Shown piece after piece: positions 52,592 to 63,688 of a DNA stretch of 64,000 nt. Position 1 is the stretch's first letter, and each line of letters begins with the position of its first letter. The notes beneath the pieces were generated by a model that saw only the letters and a program-made list of their open reading frames with translations, did not search any database and was not told the origin of the DNA. This DNA comes from Candidatus Kuenenia stuttgartensis. Its GTDB lineage: Bacteria; Planctomycetota; Planctomycetia; Gemmatales; Gemmataceae. Where the stretch lies: assembly GCA_945875585.1 (NCBI GenBank), contig CAMCLK010000007.1, positions 1-64,000 of the forward strand, read 5' to 3'. Position numbers and translations under genes: made by a program.

Positions 52592-53614
52592 ATGCTCGGT
52601 TTACTCCTTCTCTCCCTATGTTCTTCTGACCCGCTGATTGTTCGCCTGATTGATGTTGAAGGGGGAGGGGGGACTCTCATTATTACCCCCGCCAGGGAGT
52701 CAATTTTAATCGATTGTGGAAACCCAGGAGCCCGCGATGCTGGTCGAATTGCCAAGGCTATCCGTAACGAAGGGTTGAACAAGCTCGACCACCTAGTGAT
52801 TACTCATTGGCACGTTGATCATTACGGTGGGGCTGAAACGCTTGCCGGTTTGATTCCCATCACTCAATTCTGGGATCGAGGCATTCCGGAACGGCTTGCC
52901 GAAGATCCGGGTAATTTTCCGGGACTGATTGCAGCTTATAGCCGTGTGAGCAAGCGAATGTCGCGCACGTTGAAGCCAGGGGACCAACTGCCGTTACGCC
53001 AAGTAGAGGGCGCTGGAAGAGTCACGATGACCTGCGTGTGTGCATCGGGCAATGTCATCGAGGCGCCCTCTGGTGCACCCGCCAATAGCCGTGCGGGGGC
53101 CTTATCACCCATGCCCGATGACCCTTCAGACAATGCGCGCAGCCTTGGATTTGTTCTTTCGCTGGGTAATTGGCGATACCTGAATCTTGGTGATCTGACG
53201 TGGAATACAGAGGCCAAGCTTGTTCATCCAGTCAACCGGCTGGGCGAGGTGGATCTTTATCAGTCAACGCACCATGGACTTTCTATTAGCAACAATCCAG
53301 CAGTCATTCGAACTGTAAGACCTACAATTGCCGTCTTTAATAACGGCGCCCGAAAGGGCGGTATGCCCGAGGTACTGTCTACTCTCAGGCGCGTGGACAC
53401 CATCAAGGGAATATTTCAGGTTCATCGCAATGAAGTTGCCAATGCTGCTGAAAACACAGAACCAGACAAGATTGCCAATCTCAACAGCGATTGCCAAGCA
53501 CACGGAATTCGAGTGGAAGTCCGTCCGGATGGATCACAGTACCAAGTGCGATTGACGGGTGGCGAAAAGGTCTGGAATTACACCACCCGCACCGCGAAAG
53601 ATGCCGGCCCCTGA
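52592..53614 (+). CDS. secreted ComEC/Rec2-like metallo-beta-lactamase-fold protein
   Basis: 340 residues. A signal-like N-terminus (LGLLLLSLCSSDP) precedes IVRLIDVEGGGGTLIITP. The metal motif is ITHWHVDHYGG (HxHxDH), with YLNLGDLTWNTE and STHHGLS as further ligand regions. This is the arrangement of the MBL domain of ComEC, but without the competence membrane domain, so it is probably a stand-alone extracellular hydrolase. Substrate unknown. It converges on the M32 carboxypeptidase gene with 6 bases between stops. Confidence 0.8.
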   Translation: MLGLLLLSLCSSDPLIVRLIDVEGGGGTLIITPARESILIDCGNPGARDAGRIAKAIRNEGLNKLDHLVITHWHVDHYGGAETLAGLIPITQFWDRGIPERLAEDPGNFPGLIAAYSRVSKRMSRTLKPGDQLPLRQVEGAGRVTMTCVCASGNVIEAPSGAPANSRAGALSPMPDDPSDNARSLGFVLSLGNWRYLNLGDLTWNTEAKLVHPVNRLGEVDLYQSTHHGLSISNNPAVIRTVRPTIAVFNNGARKGGMPEVLSTLRRVDTIKGIFQVHRNEVANAAENTEPDKIANLNSDCQAHGIRVEVRPDGSQYQVRLTGGEKVWNYTTRTAKDAGP

Positions 53615-53620
53615 CATTTT

Positions 53621-55102
53621 TTAAGCATTGCCGGGGATAAGTGATTCGAGGTGCTGCAACAGGTAGTGCGGCGTTGGTGCTTCACCAGTGGCCTCGATGC
53701 ATAAAGCCTCCGGTCGCAGCATGCGTCCCTTGGAGTGAATATGCGACCGCAACCATCCAAGCAAGCTGGCAGAATCGCCTCGAGCAAGATCGCTGTCCAA
53801 GTTAGGCAGATCGCGTCGTGCTGCGGCAATGAATTGAGCAGCATAAAGATTGCCAAGGGTGTAGGTTGGGAAATAGCCTAACCCGCCTCCACTCCAGTGA
53901 ACGTCCTGCAGGTAGCCGCGGCGATCGTCCGGAACCTTGAGTCCCATAAGGCACTCAAAACGTTCGTTCCAGGCAATGGGCAGTTGCGCCACGGTAAGGT
54001 CGCCTGAAAGCAAAGCGGTTTCAATTCCAAAACGAAGGACAATGTGCAGGTTGTAGGTGGTTTCATCCGCCTCGACACGTATGAAGCCGGGCTTTGCCCT
54101 GTGCAGTGTGCGCAGGAACTGATCGAGGTCTACATTGTGTAGTGGGCCCGGGAAAAACGCCTTGGCTATCGGAAACCAAAACGACCAGTAAGCGCGAGAG
54201 CGTCCCACTTGGTTTTCCCAAAGGCGAGACTGCGATTCATGGATTCCAAGAGATGCGGCTTGTCCTAGAGGCAAACCATCAAATGAATCGGGAAGTCCCT
54301 GTTCATACAGGCCGTGGCCCGTTTCGTGTAGAACACCAAAAAAACTTTCAACAAAACCGTGTGAATTATATCGCGTTGTCAGTCTGCAATCACCGGGTGC
54401 CACGCCCGAGCAGAACGGATGGGTTGAGACATCCAGCCTGCCGGATTCAAAATTGAATCCAATAGCGCGGGACGCCATTTCCCCGAATTTTTTCTGATCT
54501 TCGACTGGGTAGTTTCCAGCTGGTTCTGCAAGCGGATGCTCGTCGGCTCGGCGTGCTGCAAGCGCGCTGAGTGCGGGAGCCAAATCTTCGAAAAGTGTCC
54601 GCACGGATTGCGTTGTCGTGCCCGGTTCGTATTCGTCAATCAGGGCGTCGTAGGGGTGATTTGTCCAGCCTACCGAGTCGGCTTCCGCGCGTTTAAGTCG
54701 GATAATGCGCTCAAGCCATGGTGCAAATCTGGAATGATCTGATTCCTGTCGCGCCTTGCGCCATTCAGGTTGGGCTAGTGAACAAACTTCTGCCATTTCA
54801 GTGACAAGCGCTGGACTAAGTTTAACGGCGCGCAGATGCCGGCGGAGGCCTTCGCGCGCATGTGCGGCCAGAATCGGATCCGGGCTGGTACCAAGCAGCA
54901 TGAGGGCTTCGCCAAGGCGCGGATCAATAAGGATGGCGTGAGAAAGGCGAGCCAATTGTGAATTTTGAGATGCGCGCCAGGCTGATCCGCCAGATGGCAT
55001 CATGACCTGCTCATCCCAACCCAATAGGGCGGATGTGGAATCCAGAAGGGACATCTCGCGCCATTGCGATGAAAACAAGTCGCGTGCTTCATCAAGATTC
55101 AT
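53621..55102 (-). CDS. M32 (Taq) metallocarboxypeptidase
   Basis: 493 residues, standard length for the family. The zinc motif HExxH is present in VLHETGHGLYEQGLP, followed by ESQSRLWENQVGRS, which provides the third ligand Glu. The N-terminal LLGWDEQVMMPSGG block and C-terminal GGLGYFPTYTLGNLYAAQF are M32 signatures. No signal peptide, so it is cytoplasmic. It removes C-terminal residues from peptides. It begins 16 bases after rho and is likely in the same transcript. Confidence 0.93.
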   Translation of the reverse strand: MNLDEARDLFSSQWREMSLLDSTSALLGWDEQVMMPSGGSAWRASQNSQLARLSHAILIDPRLGEALMLLGTSPDPILAAHAREGLRRHLRAVKLSPALVTEMAEVCSLAQPEWRKARQESDHSRFAPWLERIIRLKRAEADSVGWTNHPYDALIDEYEPGTTTQSVRTLFEDLAPALSALAARRADEHPLAEPAGNYPVEDQKKFGEMASRAIGFNFESGRLDVSTHPFCSGVAPGDCRLTTRYNSHGFVESFFGVLHETGHGLYEQGLPDSFDGLPLGQAASLGIHESQSRLWENQVGRSRAYWSFWFPIAKAFFPGPLHNVDLDQFLRTLHRAKPGFIRVEADETTYNLHIVLRFGIETALLSGDLTVAQLPIAWNERFECLMGLKVPDDRRGYLQDVHWSGGGLGYFPTYTLGNLYAAQFIAAARRDLPNLDSDLARGDSASLLGWLRSHIHSKGRMLRPEALCIEATGEAPTPHYLLQHLESLIPGNA

Positions 55103-55118
55103 AGACTTCTCCCCGCTG

Positions 55119-56780
55119 TCACATCATGTTCAGATTGGCAAGAAAGTCGTGATTGGTTTTTGATTTCTTAAGTTTGTTGAGCAGCAGTTCCATGGCTTCC
55201 ACGGGAGGCATGTCAGCGAGAACCCGACGCAGAATCCGCATGCGTTCAACTTCATCGCTGGTCAGCAGCAATTCTTCCTTGCGGGTGCCCGAGCGATTGA
55301 TATCGATGGCGGGCCAGACACGTTTGTCGACCAAGCGTCGGTCGAGGTGCAACTCCATGTTGCCCGTCCCTTTGAATTCTTCGAAGATCACTTCATCCAT
55401 ACGCGAACCAGTATCGATCAGGGCCGTGGCAATAATTGTGAGGCTGCCGCCTTCTTCTACCTGCCGGGCTGCTCCGAAAAACCGCTTGGGTTTTTGCATG
55501 GCATTGGAATCGAGGCCTCCAGAGAGCAATTTGCCTCCTGAAGGAGCCTCTGTGTTGTGGGCTCTGGCCAAGCGGGTGATTGAATCGAGGAGAATGACGA
55601 CATCTTTTCCCTCCTCAACCATGCGTTTGGCTTTTTCGAGCGCAATTTCACTGACATGCGTGTGTTCGCCAGACGGTTCGTCAAATGTGCTGGCAACGAC
55701 TTCCACATTGGCCCCGCACACCTGCCGCTGCATTTCCGTCACTTCTTCAGGCCGTTCATCAATCAACAGCACAATCAGATAGCATTCGGGGTGGTTGTTG
55801 CGGATGGACTGCGCGATTTTTGAAAGAAGAACTGTTTTGCCCGCGCGTGGCGGCGAAACAATCAACGCCCTCTGGCCTTTGCCAATCGGGGTGACCAAAT
55901 CGATAACGCGCGTCGCCATTTCGTCTGGAGATGATTCCAACTTGAGACGCTTGTTGGGATGATGTGGTGTCAGATCTTCAAAAACGGTAGGCCTGCCTCG
56001 GTTTTCGGCGGGCTTACCATTCACCGACTCGACAACGTACAAAGCAAAATTCTCCTGCCCTTCTATCGGCAGGCGAATGGGCCCTTCCACCACTTGGCCA
56101 TTCCGCAATCCACTGCGGCGTACTTGGCTGGGAGATACGTAAATATCTTCCGGAGAAGCGAGATAGTTGTGTGCCGTGCTGCGCAGGAATCCAAAACCGT
56201 CTGGCAGAATCTCGAGGGTGCCGCTACCGCGGACAGGTTCACCGCGATCGATCAGCCGGCGGGCAATGCCAACAATCAATTGACCGCGGTTCATCCCGGC
56301 GTGCTCATTCATTCCTTCCTGTTCAGCAAGGCTGAACAGTTGGGGAATTGGCAAGCGGTAGAGGTCGTCAAGCCGCATTCCCGGACCGGTGGCTACTGGC
56401 TGCGCATGGTCCGGGTGGTCACCCCGCTCGAATGGTCGGTCGTGACGGTGATCGTGCCGTTCAAATCGGCCCGGGCCATGCGGGGGCCTGTCGTTGCGCT
56501 GCGGTGGTCTGTCGCCACGGTTGTCATGGCGATGCTGCGGCATGCCGTGACGGCTGGCAAGTGGTGTGGATGGCATACCATCCATGTGCTTGCGTTGTTG
56601 GGGCATACGCCGACGCGCCATGGGGTGGCCGGGGTGACCCTGATGATGTGGACGGTCTTGTGATGGAGGGTGCTGTGATGATGGCTGCGCACCAGCATCT
56701 GAATTTTCTGCAGGGGCAGGTGAAGGTGGGGCACTGTCTTGAGCAGGGGAAACCGGCAGGTCTCCGGATCCTTCCGTCAT
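55119..56780 (-). CDS. rho: transcription termination factor Rho with long disordered N-terminal extension
   Basis: 553 residues from ATG 56780, with AAGGAG upstream. The first 130 or so residues are an extension rich in Pro, His, Arg, Asp and Gly (for example [19 protein letters not shown]). Rho_N ([18 protein letters not shown]), the RNA-binding cold-shock domain ([14 protein letters not shown]) and the ATPase core follow. The core has Walker [10 protein letters not shown], Walker [16 protein letters not shown] and the [20 protein letters not shown] loop. Rho is a hexameric RNA translocase that ends transcription. Inserted, disordered N-terminal regions occur in high-GC bacteria; the His-rich composition is notable here. 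The extension is in frame with good codons, so it is real. Confidence 0.95.
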   Translation of the reverse strand: MTEGSGDLPVSPAQDSAPPSPAPAENSDAGAQPSSQHPPSQDRPHHQGHPGHPMARRRMPQQRKHMDGMPSTPLASRHGMPQHRHDNRGDRPPQRNDRPPHGPGRFERHDHRHDRPFERGDHPDHAQPVATGPGMRLDDLYRLPIPQLFSLAEQEGMNEHAGMNRGQLIVGIARRLIDRGEPVRGSGTLEILPDGFGFLRSTAHNYLASPEDIYVSPSQVRRSGLRNGQVVEGPIRLPIEGQENFALYVVESVNGKPAENRGRPTVFEDLTPHHPNKRLKLESSPDEMATRVIDLVTPIGKGQRALIVSPPRAGKTVLLSKIAQSIRNNHPECYLIVLLIDERPEEVTEMQRQVCGANVEVVASTFDEPSGEHTHVSEIALEKAKRMVEEGKDVVILLDSITRLARAHNTEAPSGGKLLSGGLDSNAMQKPKRFFGAARQVEEGGSLTIIATALIDTGSRMDEVIFEEFKGTGNMELHLDRRLVDKRVWPAIDINRSGTRKEELLLTSDEVERMRILRRVLADMPPVEAMELLLNKLKKSKTNHDFLANLNMM

Positions 56781-56933
56781 GTGCGGCTCCTTGATTGTGG
56801 TAAAGCCTTGATGTGAATGATGGTGTAACCAGTATGAATTAGTGTCGTATTGGGGATAACAGCCAGAAGAATGCGTCTGCTGCCACTTGATTTCCGCTAG
56901 GATGGGCGGGGATGAACGAGGTTCCCAAGCCCT

Positions 56934-56985
56934 TCAGTCTGCCGGTCGATCCGCTCCTAAAAGCGTAGCCGACCACACGGACTGA
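56934..56985 (+). ncRNA. candidate structured leader element upstream of glgX
   Basis: Three nested stems can be drawn: tcagtc / gactga (56934-56939 with 56980-56985), ggtcg / cgacc (56944-56948 with 56970-56974) and cgct / agcg (56952-56955 with 56962-56965) around a six-base loop cctaaa. Internal loops lie between them. It ends 35 bases before the glgX start. This could be a cis-regulatory RNA or a protein-binding hairpin. It matches no riboswitch class I recognise, and stems of this size can occur by chance. Confidence 0.35.
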
Positions 56986-57020
56986 GGCAAGCGCTCTTTA
57001 CCGGCGATTGGTAGTACCCT

Positions 57021-59066
57021 ATGACAACAGGACCGATGGGTACTTTCTCTCATACACGTGGTCGTTGCTTGCCTTTGGGTGCCAGTAAGTCACCTCGAGG
57101 CGTCAATTTCGTCTTGCTGACGCGTCATGGAACACGTGTTTGGCTGATACTGCACGATGGTGCCGGTAGGTTACTTGGCGAAATTGCCCTGCATCCACGC
57201 GGCAATCGTACGGGTGATCATTGGCATATCGATGTTGCTGGATTGCCTGACGAATTCACATACGGATGGCGGGTTGATGGTCCAAGAGACCACAGGCATC
57301 GCTTCGATGTGAGTAAAATCCTTCTGGATCCGGCCTGCACGGCAATATCAGGAGGACACCCATGGGGAGTTCCCAGCCCTAATCGACACAGCCTTTATGT
57401 GCGTCGTCATTTCGATTGGCAGGGGGACGTGCCTCCGTGCTTGCCTCTTGAAGATTCTCTTGTTTACGAACTTCATGTGCGTGGATTCACAATTCACCCG
57501 TCATCCATGGTTGCCCAACCTGGAACATTTCTGGGGCTTGTCGAAAAAATTCCGCACCTCAAAAGCTTGGGTGTGACAGCCGTCGAGTTGCTGCCGGTTC
57601 ATGAATTCGACGAAAATGATTGCCCATTCCGTAACCCCGAAACCGGTGAATCCCTGCGCAATTTCTGGGGATACAACACCATCGGGTTTGCAGCGGTCAA
57701 AGCGGCTTATGCAGCTTCGGGTGCTCATCATGGCCAAATCGCGGAGTTCCGCGAAATGGTGCGGTCGTTTCATCAGGCAGGAATTGAAGTCATTCTTGAC
57801 GTGGTATTCAACCATACTGGCGAAGGGAACTTTCTGGGGCCCACCACCTCATTTCGAGGGATAGATAACGAAATCTTTTATTTGCTTGATGAGAGTGGTA
57901 ATTATCTCAATTATTCCGGCTGCGGCAACACGGTTAATTGCAATCACCCGTTGGTTCGAGATCTGATTCTCACGTGTCTGCGTTATTGGGTTGCCGACAT
58001 GCATGTCGATGGACTCAGGTTCGATCTTGCCAGCATTCTTGGCCGCGACCGGCAGGGCAGGGTTTTGGTAGATCCGCCGGTGGTGGAAACCATTTCCGAA
58101 GATGGTGTGCTGGCCGATACCAAGCTGATTGCCGAACCATGGGATGCAGCAGGGCTTTATCAGGTTGGCTTCTTTCCTTATGGAGGCCGATGGAGCGAGT
58201 GGAATGGGCAGTATCGCGATGTTGTCAGAAGATTCTGGCGTGGCGAACAAGGCATGGCCGGCCCATTAGCTACAAGACTTTGTGGCAGCGCGGACCTGTA
58301 TCAAGGGGCTGGCCGCAAGCCGATGCATTCCATCAATTTCATCACCTGCCACGATGGATACACGCTCGCCGACATGGTCACCTACGAGCATAAGCACAAT
58401 CTTGCCAATGGCGAAGATAACCGCGACGGTTGCAGTTACAGTTATTCTTTCAACTGTGGTCATGAGGGGCCAACTGACAATCCAGCAATCAACGCGCTTC
58501 GTTCAAGGCAAGTTCGCAATATGATGGCCACCCTGTTTCTTTCTCAGGGTGTTCCCATGATTCTTGCTGGAGATGAATTCCTGCGTACCCAAAATGGCAA
58601 CAACAATGCTTGGTGTCAGGATAATGATATTTCGTGGGTCAATTGGTCTCTGATAGAAACCCATGCCGATTTCTTCAGGTTCACGTGTCTGTTATCTGGT
58701 TTGAGAAAGAGGGTGCCAGCCTTAAGGCGCCGCGAATTCCTCGATCTTGGAGACGTTGTTTGGCACGGGGCTCAGCCCGATTCGCCTGATTTCACGCAGC
58801 AAAGCCAGATGTTGGCCTTTGCTCTCAATGGCGCGCGCTCTGGTCGCGAAACGGGGCCAGATTTGTTCGCGTTGTTGTGGGCTGGAGATCATCCTGTTTC
58901 CATTATCATTCCCCCATCCCCTACGGGCAGGCCGTGGAGGCGGGTAATCGATACGGGTTTGCCTGCTCCGGAAGATATTCTCGATGCTGGAACCGGCCCG
59001 CATGTTTTTGCCGGAGCCCAATATCGATTGTGGGACCGTTCCGTACTGGTGCTGGTTACAGACTGA
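57021..59066 (+). CDS. glgX: glycogen debranching enzyme GlgX (isoamylase type)
   Basis: 681 residues from ATG 57021. An N-terminal CBM48-like domain (about 15-120, RGVNFVLLTRHGTRVWLIL) precedes a GH13 catalytic barrel. The four conserved regions are VILDVVFNHTGEGN, GLRFDLASIL with the nucleophile Asp, KLIAEPWD with the acid Glu, and FITCHDGYTLADMV. The loop MVTYEHKHNLANGEDNRDG is typical of GlgX/isoamylases. It hydrolyses alpha-1,6 branches of glycogen limit dextrin. No other glycogen gene is present in the window. It shares a bidirectional terminator with atpC. Confidence 0.93.
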   Translation: MTTGPMGTFSHTRGRCLPLGASKSPRGVNFVLLTRHGTRVWLILHDGAGRLLGEIALHPRGNRTGDHWHIDVAGLPDEFTYGWRVDGPRDHRHRFDVSKILLDPACTAISGGHPWGVPSPNRHSLYVRRHFDWQGDVPPCLPLEDSLVYELHVRGFTIHPSSMVAQPGTFLGLVEKIPHLKSLGVTAVELLPVHEFDENDCPFRNPETGESLRNFWGYNTIGFAAVKAAYAASGAHHGQIAEFREMVRSFHQAGIEVILDVVFNHTGEGNFLGPTTSFRGIDNEIFYLLDESGNYLNYSGCGNTVNCNHPLVRDLILTCLRYWVADMHVDGLRFDLASILGRDRQGRVLVDPPVVETISEDGVLADTKLIAEPWDAAGLYQVGFFPYGGRWSEWNGQYRDVVRRFWRGEQGMAGPLATRLCGSADLYQGAGRKPMHSINFITCHDGYTLADMVTYEHKHNLANGEDNRDGCSYSYSFNCGHEGPTDNPAINALRSRQVRNMMATLFLSQGVPMILAGDEFLRTQNGNNNAWCQDNDISWVNWSLIETHADFFRFTCLLSGLRKRVPALRRREFLDLGDVVWHGAQPDSPDFTQQSQMLAFALNGARSGRETGPDLFALLWAGDHPVSIIIPPSPTGRPWRRVIDTGLPAPEDILDAGTGPHVFAGAQYRLWDRSVLVLVTD

Positions 59067-59081
59067 GATAGATCCGTGACC

Positions 59082-59124
59082 AAAAGCAAAGGGCGCCTGG
59101 AGATTCCAGACGCCCTTTGCTTTT
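59082..59124. terminator. strong bidirectional terminator between glgX and atpC
   Basis: Twenty-base arms (aaaagcaaagggcgcctgga / tccagacgccctttgctttt) differ at one pair and enclose a three-base loop. A-run and T-run flanks serve both transcripts. Confidence 0.95.
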
Positions 59125-59139
59125 ATTGATTCCAACCAA

Positions 59140-59535
59140 TTAACGGGAACGTGCCACTTTCAACTGCGCCCTTGCCCGTGTTGTGGCAACAAGGCGATCT
59201 GCCATAGCAGAGGAAGATGTGGAAGGTTGGGAAGGGGCTTCCAGCACTTTTTGAGCTGCTGACTGATCAATCTGTTCTGCCAAGAGGGCGCGAGGTGTCA
59301 GAATAGTTACCGTGTCACGAACAACTTGGACAAATCCGCCATCAATGAAGAGGCTTTTGCTCGATGTTCCGCCCAATCGCAGTTCACCTGAGCGCAGCTT
59401 GCCAATGAGAGGTTCCCGACCTGGCAGAACCCCTGAATCGCCATCAAAAAGAGGCAGAATAACGCTGTCCGCGACTTCGTCGAGAACTGCGCACTCTGGC
59501 GTTACGATCATGCACCGAAGTGTTTTACCCGCCAC
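59140..59535 (-). CDS. atpC: ATP synthase F1 epsilon subunit
   Basis: 131 residues from GTG 59535 with GGGGAG upstream. The N-terminal beta sandwich is typical: LRCMIVTPECAVLDEVADSVILP, DGDSGVLPGREPLIGKL and LFIDGGFVQVVRDTVTIL. The C-terminal part is short and Ser/Ala-rich, where many homologues have a two-helix inhibitory hairpin. It links gamma to the c-ring and may regulate hydrolysis. Last gene of the atp operon, 37 bases after atpD. Confidence 0.92.
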   Translation of the reverse strand: MAGKTLRCMIVTPECAVLDEVADSVILPLFDGDSGVLPGREPLIGKLRSGELRLGGTSSKSLFIDGGFVQVVRDTVTILTPRALLAEQIDQSAAQKVLEAPSQPSTSSSAMADRLVATTRARAQLKVARSR

Positions 59536-59572
59536 GATTGATACTCCCCATCATAGGCTGCAATGAAATGAC

Positions 59573-61069
<1,497 letters not shown>

Positions 61070-61076
61070 TCAAATA

Positions 61077-61955
61077 TCATTCGAGCGCTGCTGCGCCTCC
61101 GATGACTTCCGCGATTTCCTTTGTGATTTGCGCCTGACGCGCACGATTGTACTGCCTGCTGATGGTCTTGATGATGCCGTCAGCATTTTCTGTCGCGGCC
61201 TTCATTGTCACTCGGCGGGCAATTTGCTCGCTCACGGCGGCGTCTAGGAAGCATTTGAACAAACGCTGCTTGAAAGACGCTGGCAGCAAATCGTCCAAAA
61301 TGGACTGTGCTGATGGGGCGAACTCGTATTCCACAGGCTGTGTGGGTGTTGCCCCATCCGATTTCTGTGGTAATCCACCCAGCGGAAGCAATGTCTGCAC
61401 AGCCACCGATTGGCGAGCAGCCGAAATGAAGCGCATGGAAGCAACTTCCACACGGTCAATCTCACCTGAAAGGAACATTTTCAGGTACTTTTCAGCGACT
61501 TCTTCAACCTGATCGAATCGTGGTTTGTCTTCGAAGTGAATGAACGTCTCGTCTGCATCGACGCGCTGAAAACGGAAATAAGAAATGGCGCGCTTGCCCG
61601 ACAGTTCCAGCCGGCAAATAGCGCCGTCTTCACGAATTTTGCGCAATTTGATATTTGCTTCGCGCAAAATCGAGCCATTATAGCCGCCGCAAAGCCCGCG
61701 GTTCGAGCAAATCACCAGCAACACAACCTTTTTGGGGCGTGGCCTGTCCTCTAAAAGAGGATGGCTGGCTGATGCGCCGGAACCGGCAAGGTCACGAGCC
61801 AACTCGGCAATTTTAGCCGTGTAGGCTTGAGCTTCCTGAGCGCGGTCCAGTGCTTTCTTGAATCGGGCCGTCGCAATCAGCTCCATCGTCCGCGTGATTT
61901 TGCGGATATTCCGGATAGCCTTGCGTCGGCCGACAAGTTCTCGTGTCTTGGCCAT
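61077..61955 (-). CDS. atpG: ATP synthase F1 gamma subunit
   Basis: 292 residues. The N-terminal helix RKAIRNIRKITRTMELIATARFKKA, the core VICSNRGLCGGYNGSI, and the C-terminal helix ATENADGIIKTISRQYNRARQAQITKEIAEVIGGAAAL form the rotor shaft of F1. All family signatures are present. It lies 32 bases after atpA and 55 before atpD. Confidence 0.97.
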   Translation of the reverse strand: MAKTRELVGRRKAIRNIRKITRTMELIATARFKKALDRAQEAQAYTAKIAELARDLAGSGASASHPLLEDRPRPKKVVLLVICSNRGLCGGYNGSILREANIKLRKIREDGAICRLELSGKRAISYFRFQRVDADETFIHFEDKPRFDQVEEVAEKYLKMFLSGEIDRVEVASMRFISAARQSVAVQTLLPLGGLPQKSDGATPTQPVEYEFAPSAQSILDDLLPASFKQRLFKCFLDAAVSEQIARRVTMKAATENADGIIKTISRQYNRARQAQITKEIAEVIGGAAALE

Positions 61956-61987
61956 GTCTCGTCACATCTTCCCGTGGGCCGTTGAAA

Positions 61988-63688
61988 TCAACCGCGGAAC
62001 TGCAAGCCGAACTGGCTGATGCAATCCACAATCTGCTTTTCCAGGTCAGGGGTCAATTTGCGCTGCTTGGCGAGTGCGTCGCGAACCTCTGGTTTCTGCT
62101 CGCGCATGAACCTAATGAACTGCTCTTCCCACTTGCCAATTTTCGATCGCTCGATCTTGTCGAGGTGCCCCTTGGTGGCGGCATAAATAATCATGACCTG
62201 ATCAACCACTGCCACAGGCTGGTAGGGAGGTTGCTTCAGAATTTCAACCGTCCGGTATCCGCGATCCAACTGGGTTTGGGTTGCCTTGTCCAGTTCAGTA
62301 CCGAGCTGAGCAAATGCTTCCAGTTCTCGGAAAGCAGCCAAGTCGAGACGGATACCGCCGGCGACTGACTTCATGGCCGATACCTGGGCTTTACCACCCA
62401 CGCGACTCACCGAGATACCGACATCCACAGCAGGACGCTGGCCCGCGTTGAACAGCGATCCTTGGAGGTAAATCTGACCGTCAGTGATCGAAATCACGTT
62501 GGTCGGAATATACGCTGAAACTTCGCCTTCGAGTGTCTCGATAATCGGCAAGGCTGTCATCGATCCCCCTGTTTTGGGGATCTTGGCCAGCTTATGTCCG
62601 GGGAACTTGGGAAGGTCGTGCTTCAAGGCATGTTCCTTGTCAGCAGGCCCAACGTACACCTTGGCTGCTTCGCCTGAACTACGGGGAGCACCCGACATGT
62701 TCGTAACGCCCCAGTCGGCGACAACCTGATCGTCTTTGACATTTTCTGGAACAATGACCCATTTTTCGGCAAGCTTAGCCGAACGTTCAAGCAAGCGACT
62801 GTGGGCGTAGAAAATATCACCCGGGAACGCTTCGCGGCCTGGTGGACGGCGCATCAGCAGCGACAACTGGCGGTAAGCTGCTGCTTGCTTGCTCAGGTCA
62901 TCGTACACGCACAGTGTGGCGCGGCCTTCGTCGTACATGAAGTACTCGGCCATCGCGCAACCGGCATATGGTGCCACGTATTGGAGCGGTGCGGGATCGG
63001 CTGAACCAGCAACCACCACAATCGAATAATCCATGGCGCCTTTATTACGAAGGGTTTCAACCAGCTTCGCAATCGTGGCTTCCTTTTGGCCGATAGCAAC
63101 ATAAACGCAAATCATGTCGCCACCCTTCTGGTTCAGGATGGCATCGATGGCAATGGTTGTCTTGCCTGTCTTGCGGTCACCAATGATCAGTTCGCGCTGG
63201 CCACGGCCTACTGGTGTCATGGCGTCGATCGCCTTGATACCGGTCTGCATTGGTTCTTCCACGGGCTGCCTGTCAGCAACACCCGGGGCCATCGATTCCA
63301 CCAGACGGAATGCGTTGGTTACGATGGGGCCTTTGCCATCACGGGGATTACCCAAGGCATCCACCACGCGACCGATCATCGCTGGGCCAACGGGCACCTG
63401 CAGCAGCGAGCCGAGAGCTTTGACTTCGTCACCTTCCGCCAAAAGCTTGTAGTCACCCAGAATGATGACACCAACCGAGCTTTCTTCCAGGTTGAACGCC
63501 AAGCCGCGAACACCCGAGCGGGTGAACTCAACCATTTCGCCCGACATCACGGCTGTAAGGCCATGAACGCGAGCGATGCCGTCGCTTACCTCGAGAACTC
63601 GTCCGACTTCGCGAACATCCGCTTGGCTGCGGTAGTTCTCGATTTCACCGGTCAGAACGGAAACGATCTCGTCCGCTTTGAATCGCAT
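61988..63688 (-). CDS. atpA: ATP synthase F1 alpha subunit with a large internal insertion
   Basis: 566 residues from ATG 63688, against about 505 in most bacteria. The P-loop is [11 protein letters not shown], and the conserved [30 protein letters not shown] block is present. The extra length is an insertion of about 62 residues between RLLERSAKL and GGSMTALP, encoded by about 62570-62770. It contains [19 protein letters not shown] and [21 protein letters not shown]. Elsewhere the protein aligns without gaps that I can see. The start overlaps atpH by 44 bases. The alpha subunit alternates with beta in the F1 hexamer and binds regulatory nucleotides. Confidence 0.96.
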   Translation of the reverse strand: MRFKADEIVSVLTGEIENYRSQADVREVGRVLEVSDGIARVHGLTAVMSGEMVEFTRSGVRGLAFNLEESSVGVIILGDYKLLAEGDEVKALGSLLQVPVGPAMIGRVVDALGNPRDGKGPIVTNAFRLVESMAPGVADRQPVEEPMQTGIKAIDAMTPVGRGQRELIIGDRKTGKTTIAIDAILNQKGGDMICVYVAIGQKEATIAKLVETLRNKGAMDYSIVVVAGSADPAPLQYVAPYAGCAMAEYFMYDEGRATLCVYDDLSKQAAAYRQLSLLMRRPPGREAFPGDIFYAHSRLLERSAKLAEKWVIVPENVKDDQVVADWGVTNMSGAPRSSGEAAKVYVGPADKEHALKHDLPKFPGHKLAKIPKTGGSMTALPIIETLEGEVSAYIPTNVISITDGQIYLQGSLFNAGQRPAVDVGISVSRVGGKAQVSAMKSVAGGIRLDLAAFRELEAFAQLGTELDKATQTQLDRGYRTVEILKQPPYQPVAVVDQVMIIYAATKGHLDKIERSKIGKWEEQFIRFMREQKPEVRDALAKQRKLTPDLEKQIVDCISQFGLQFRG

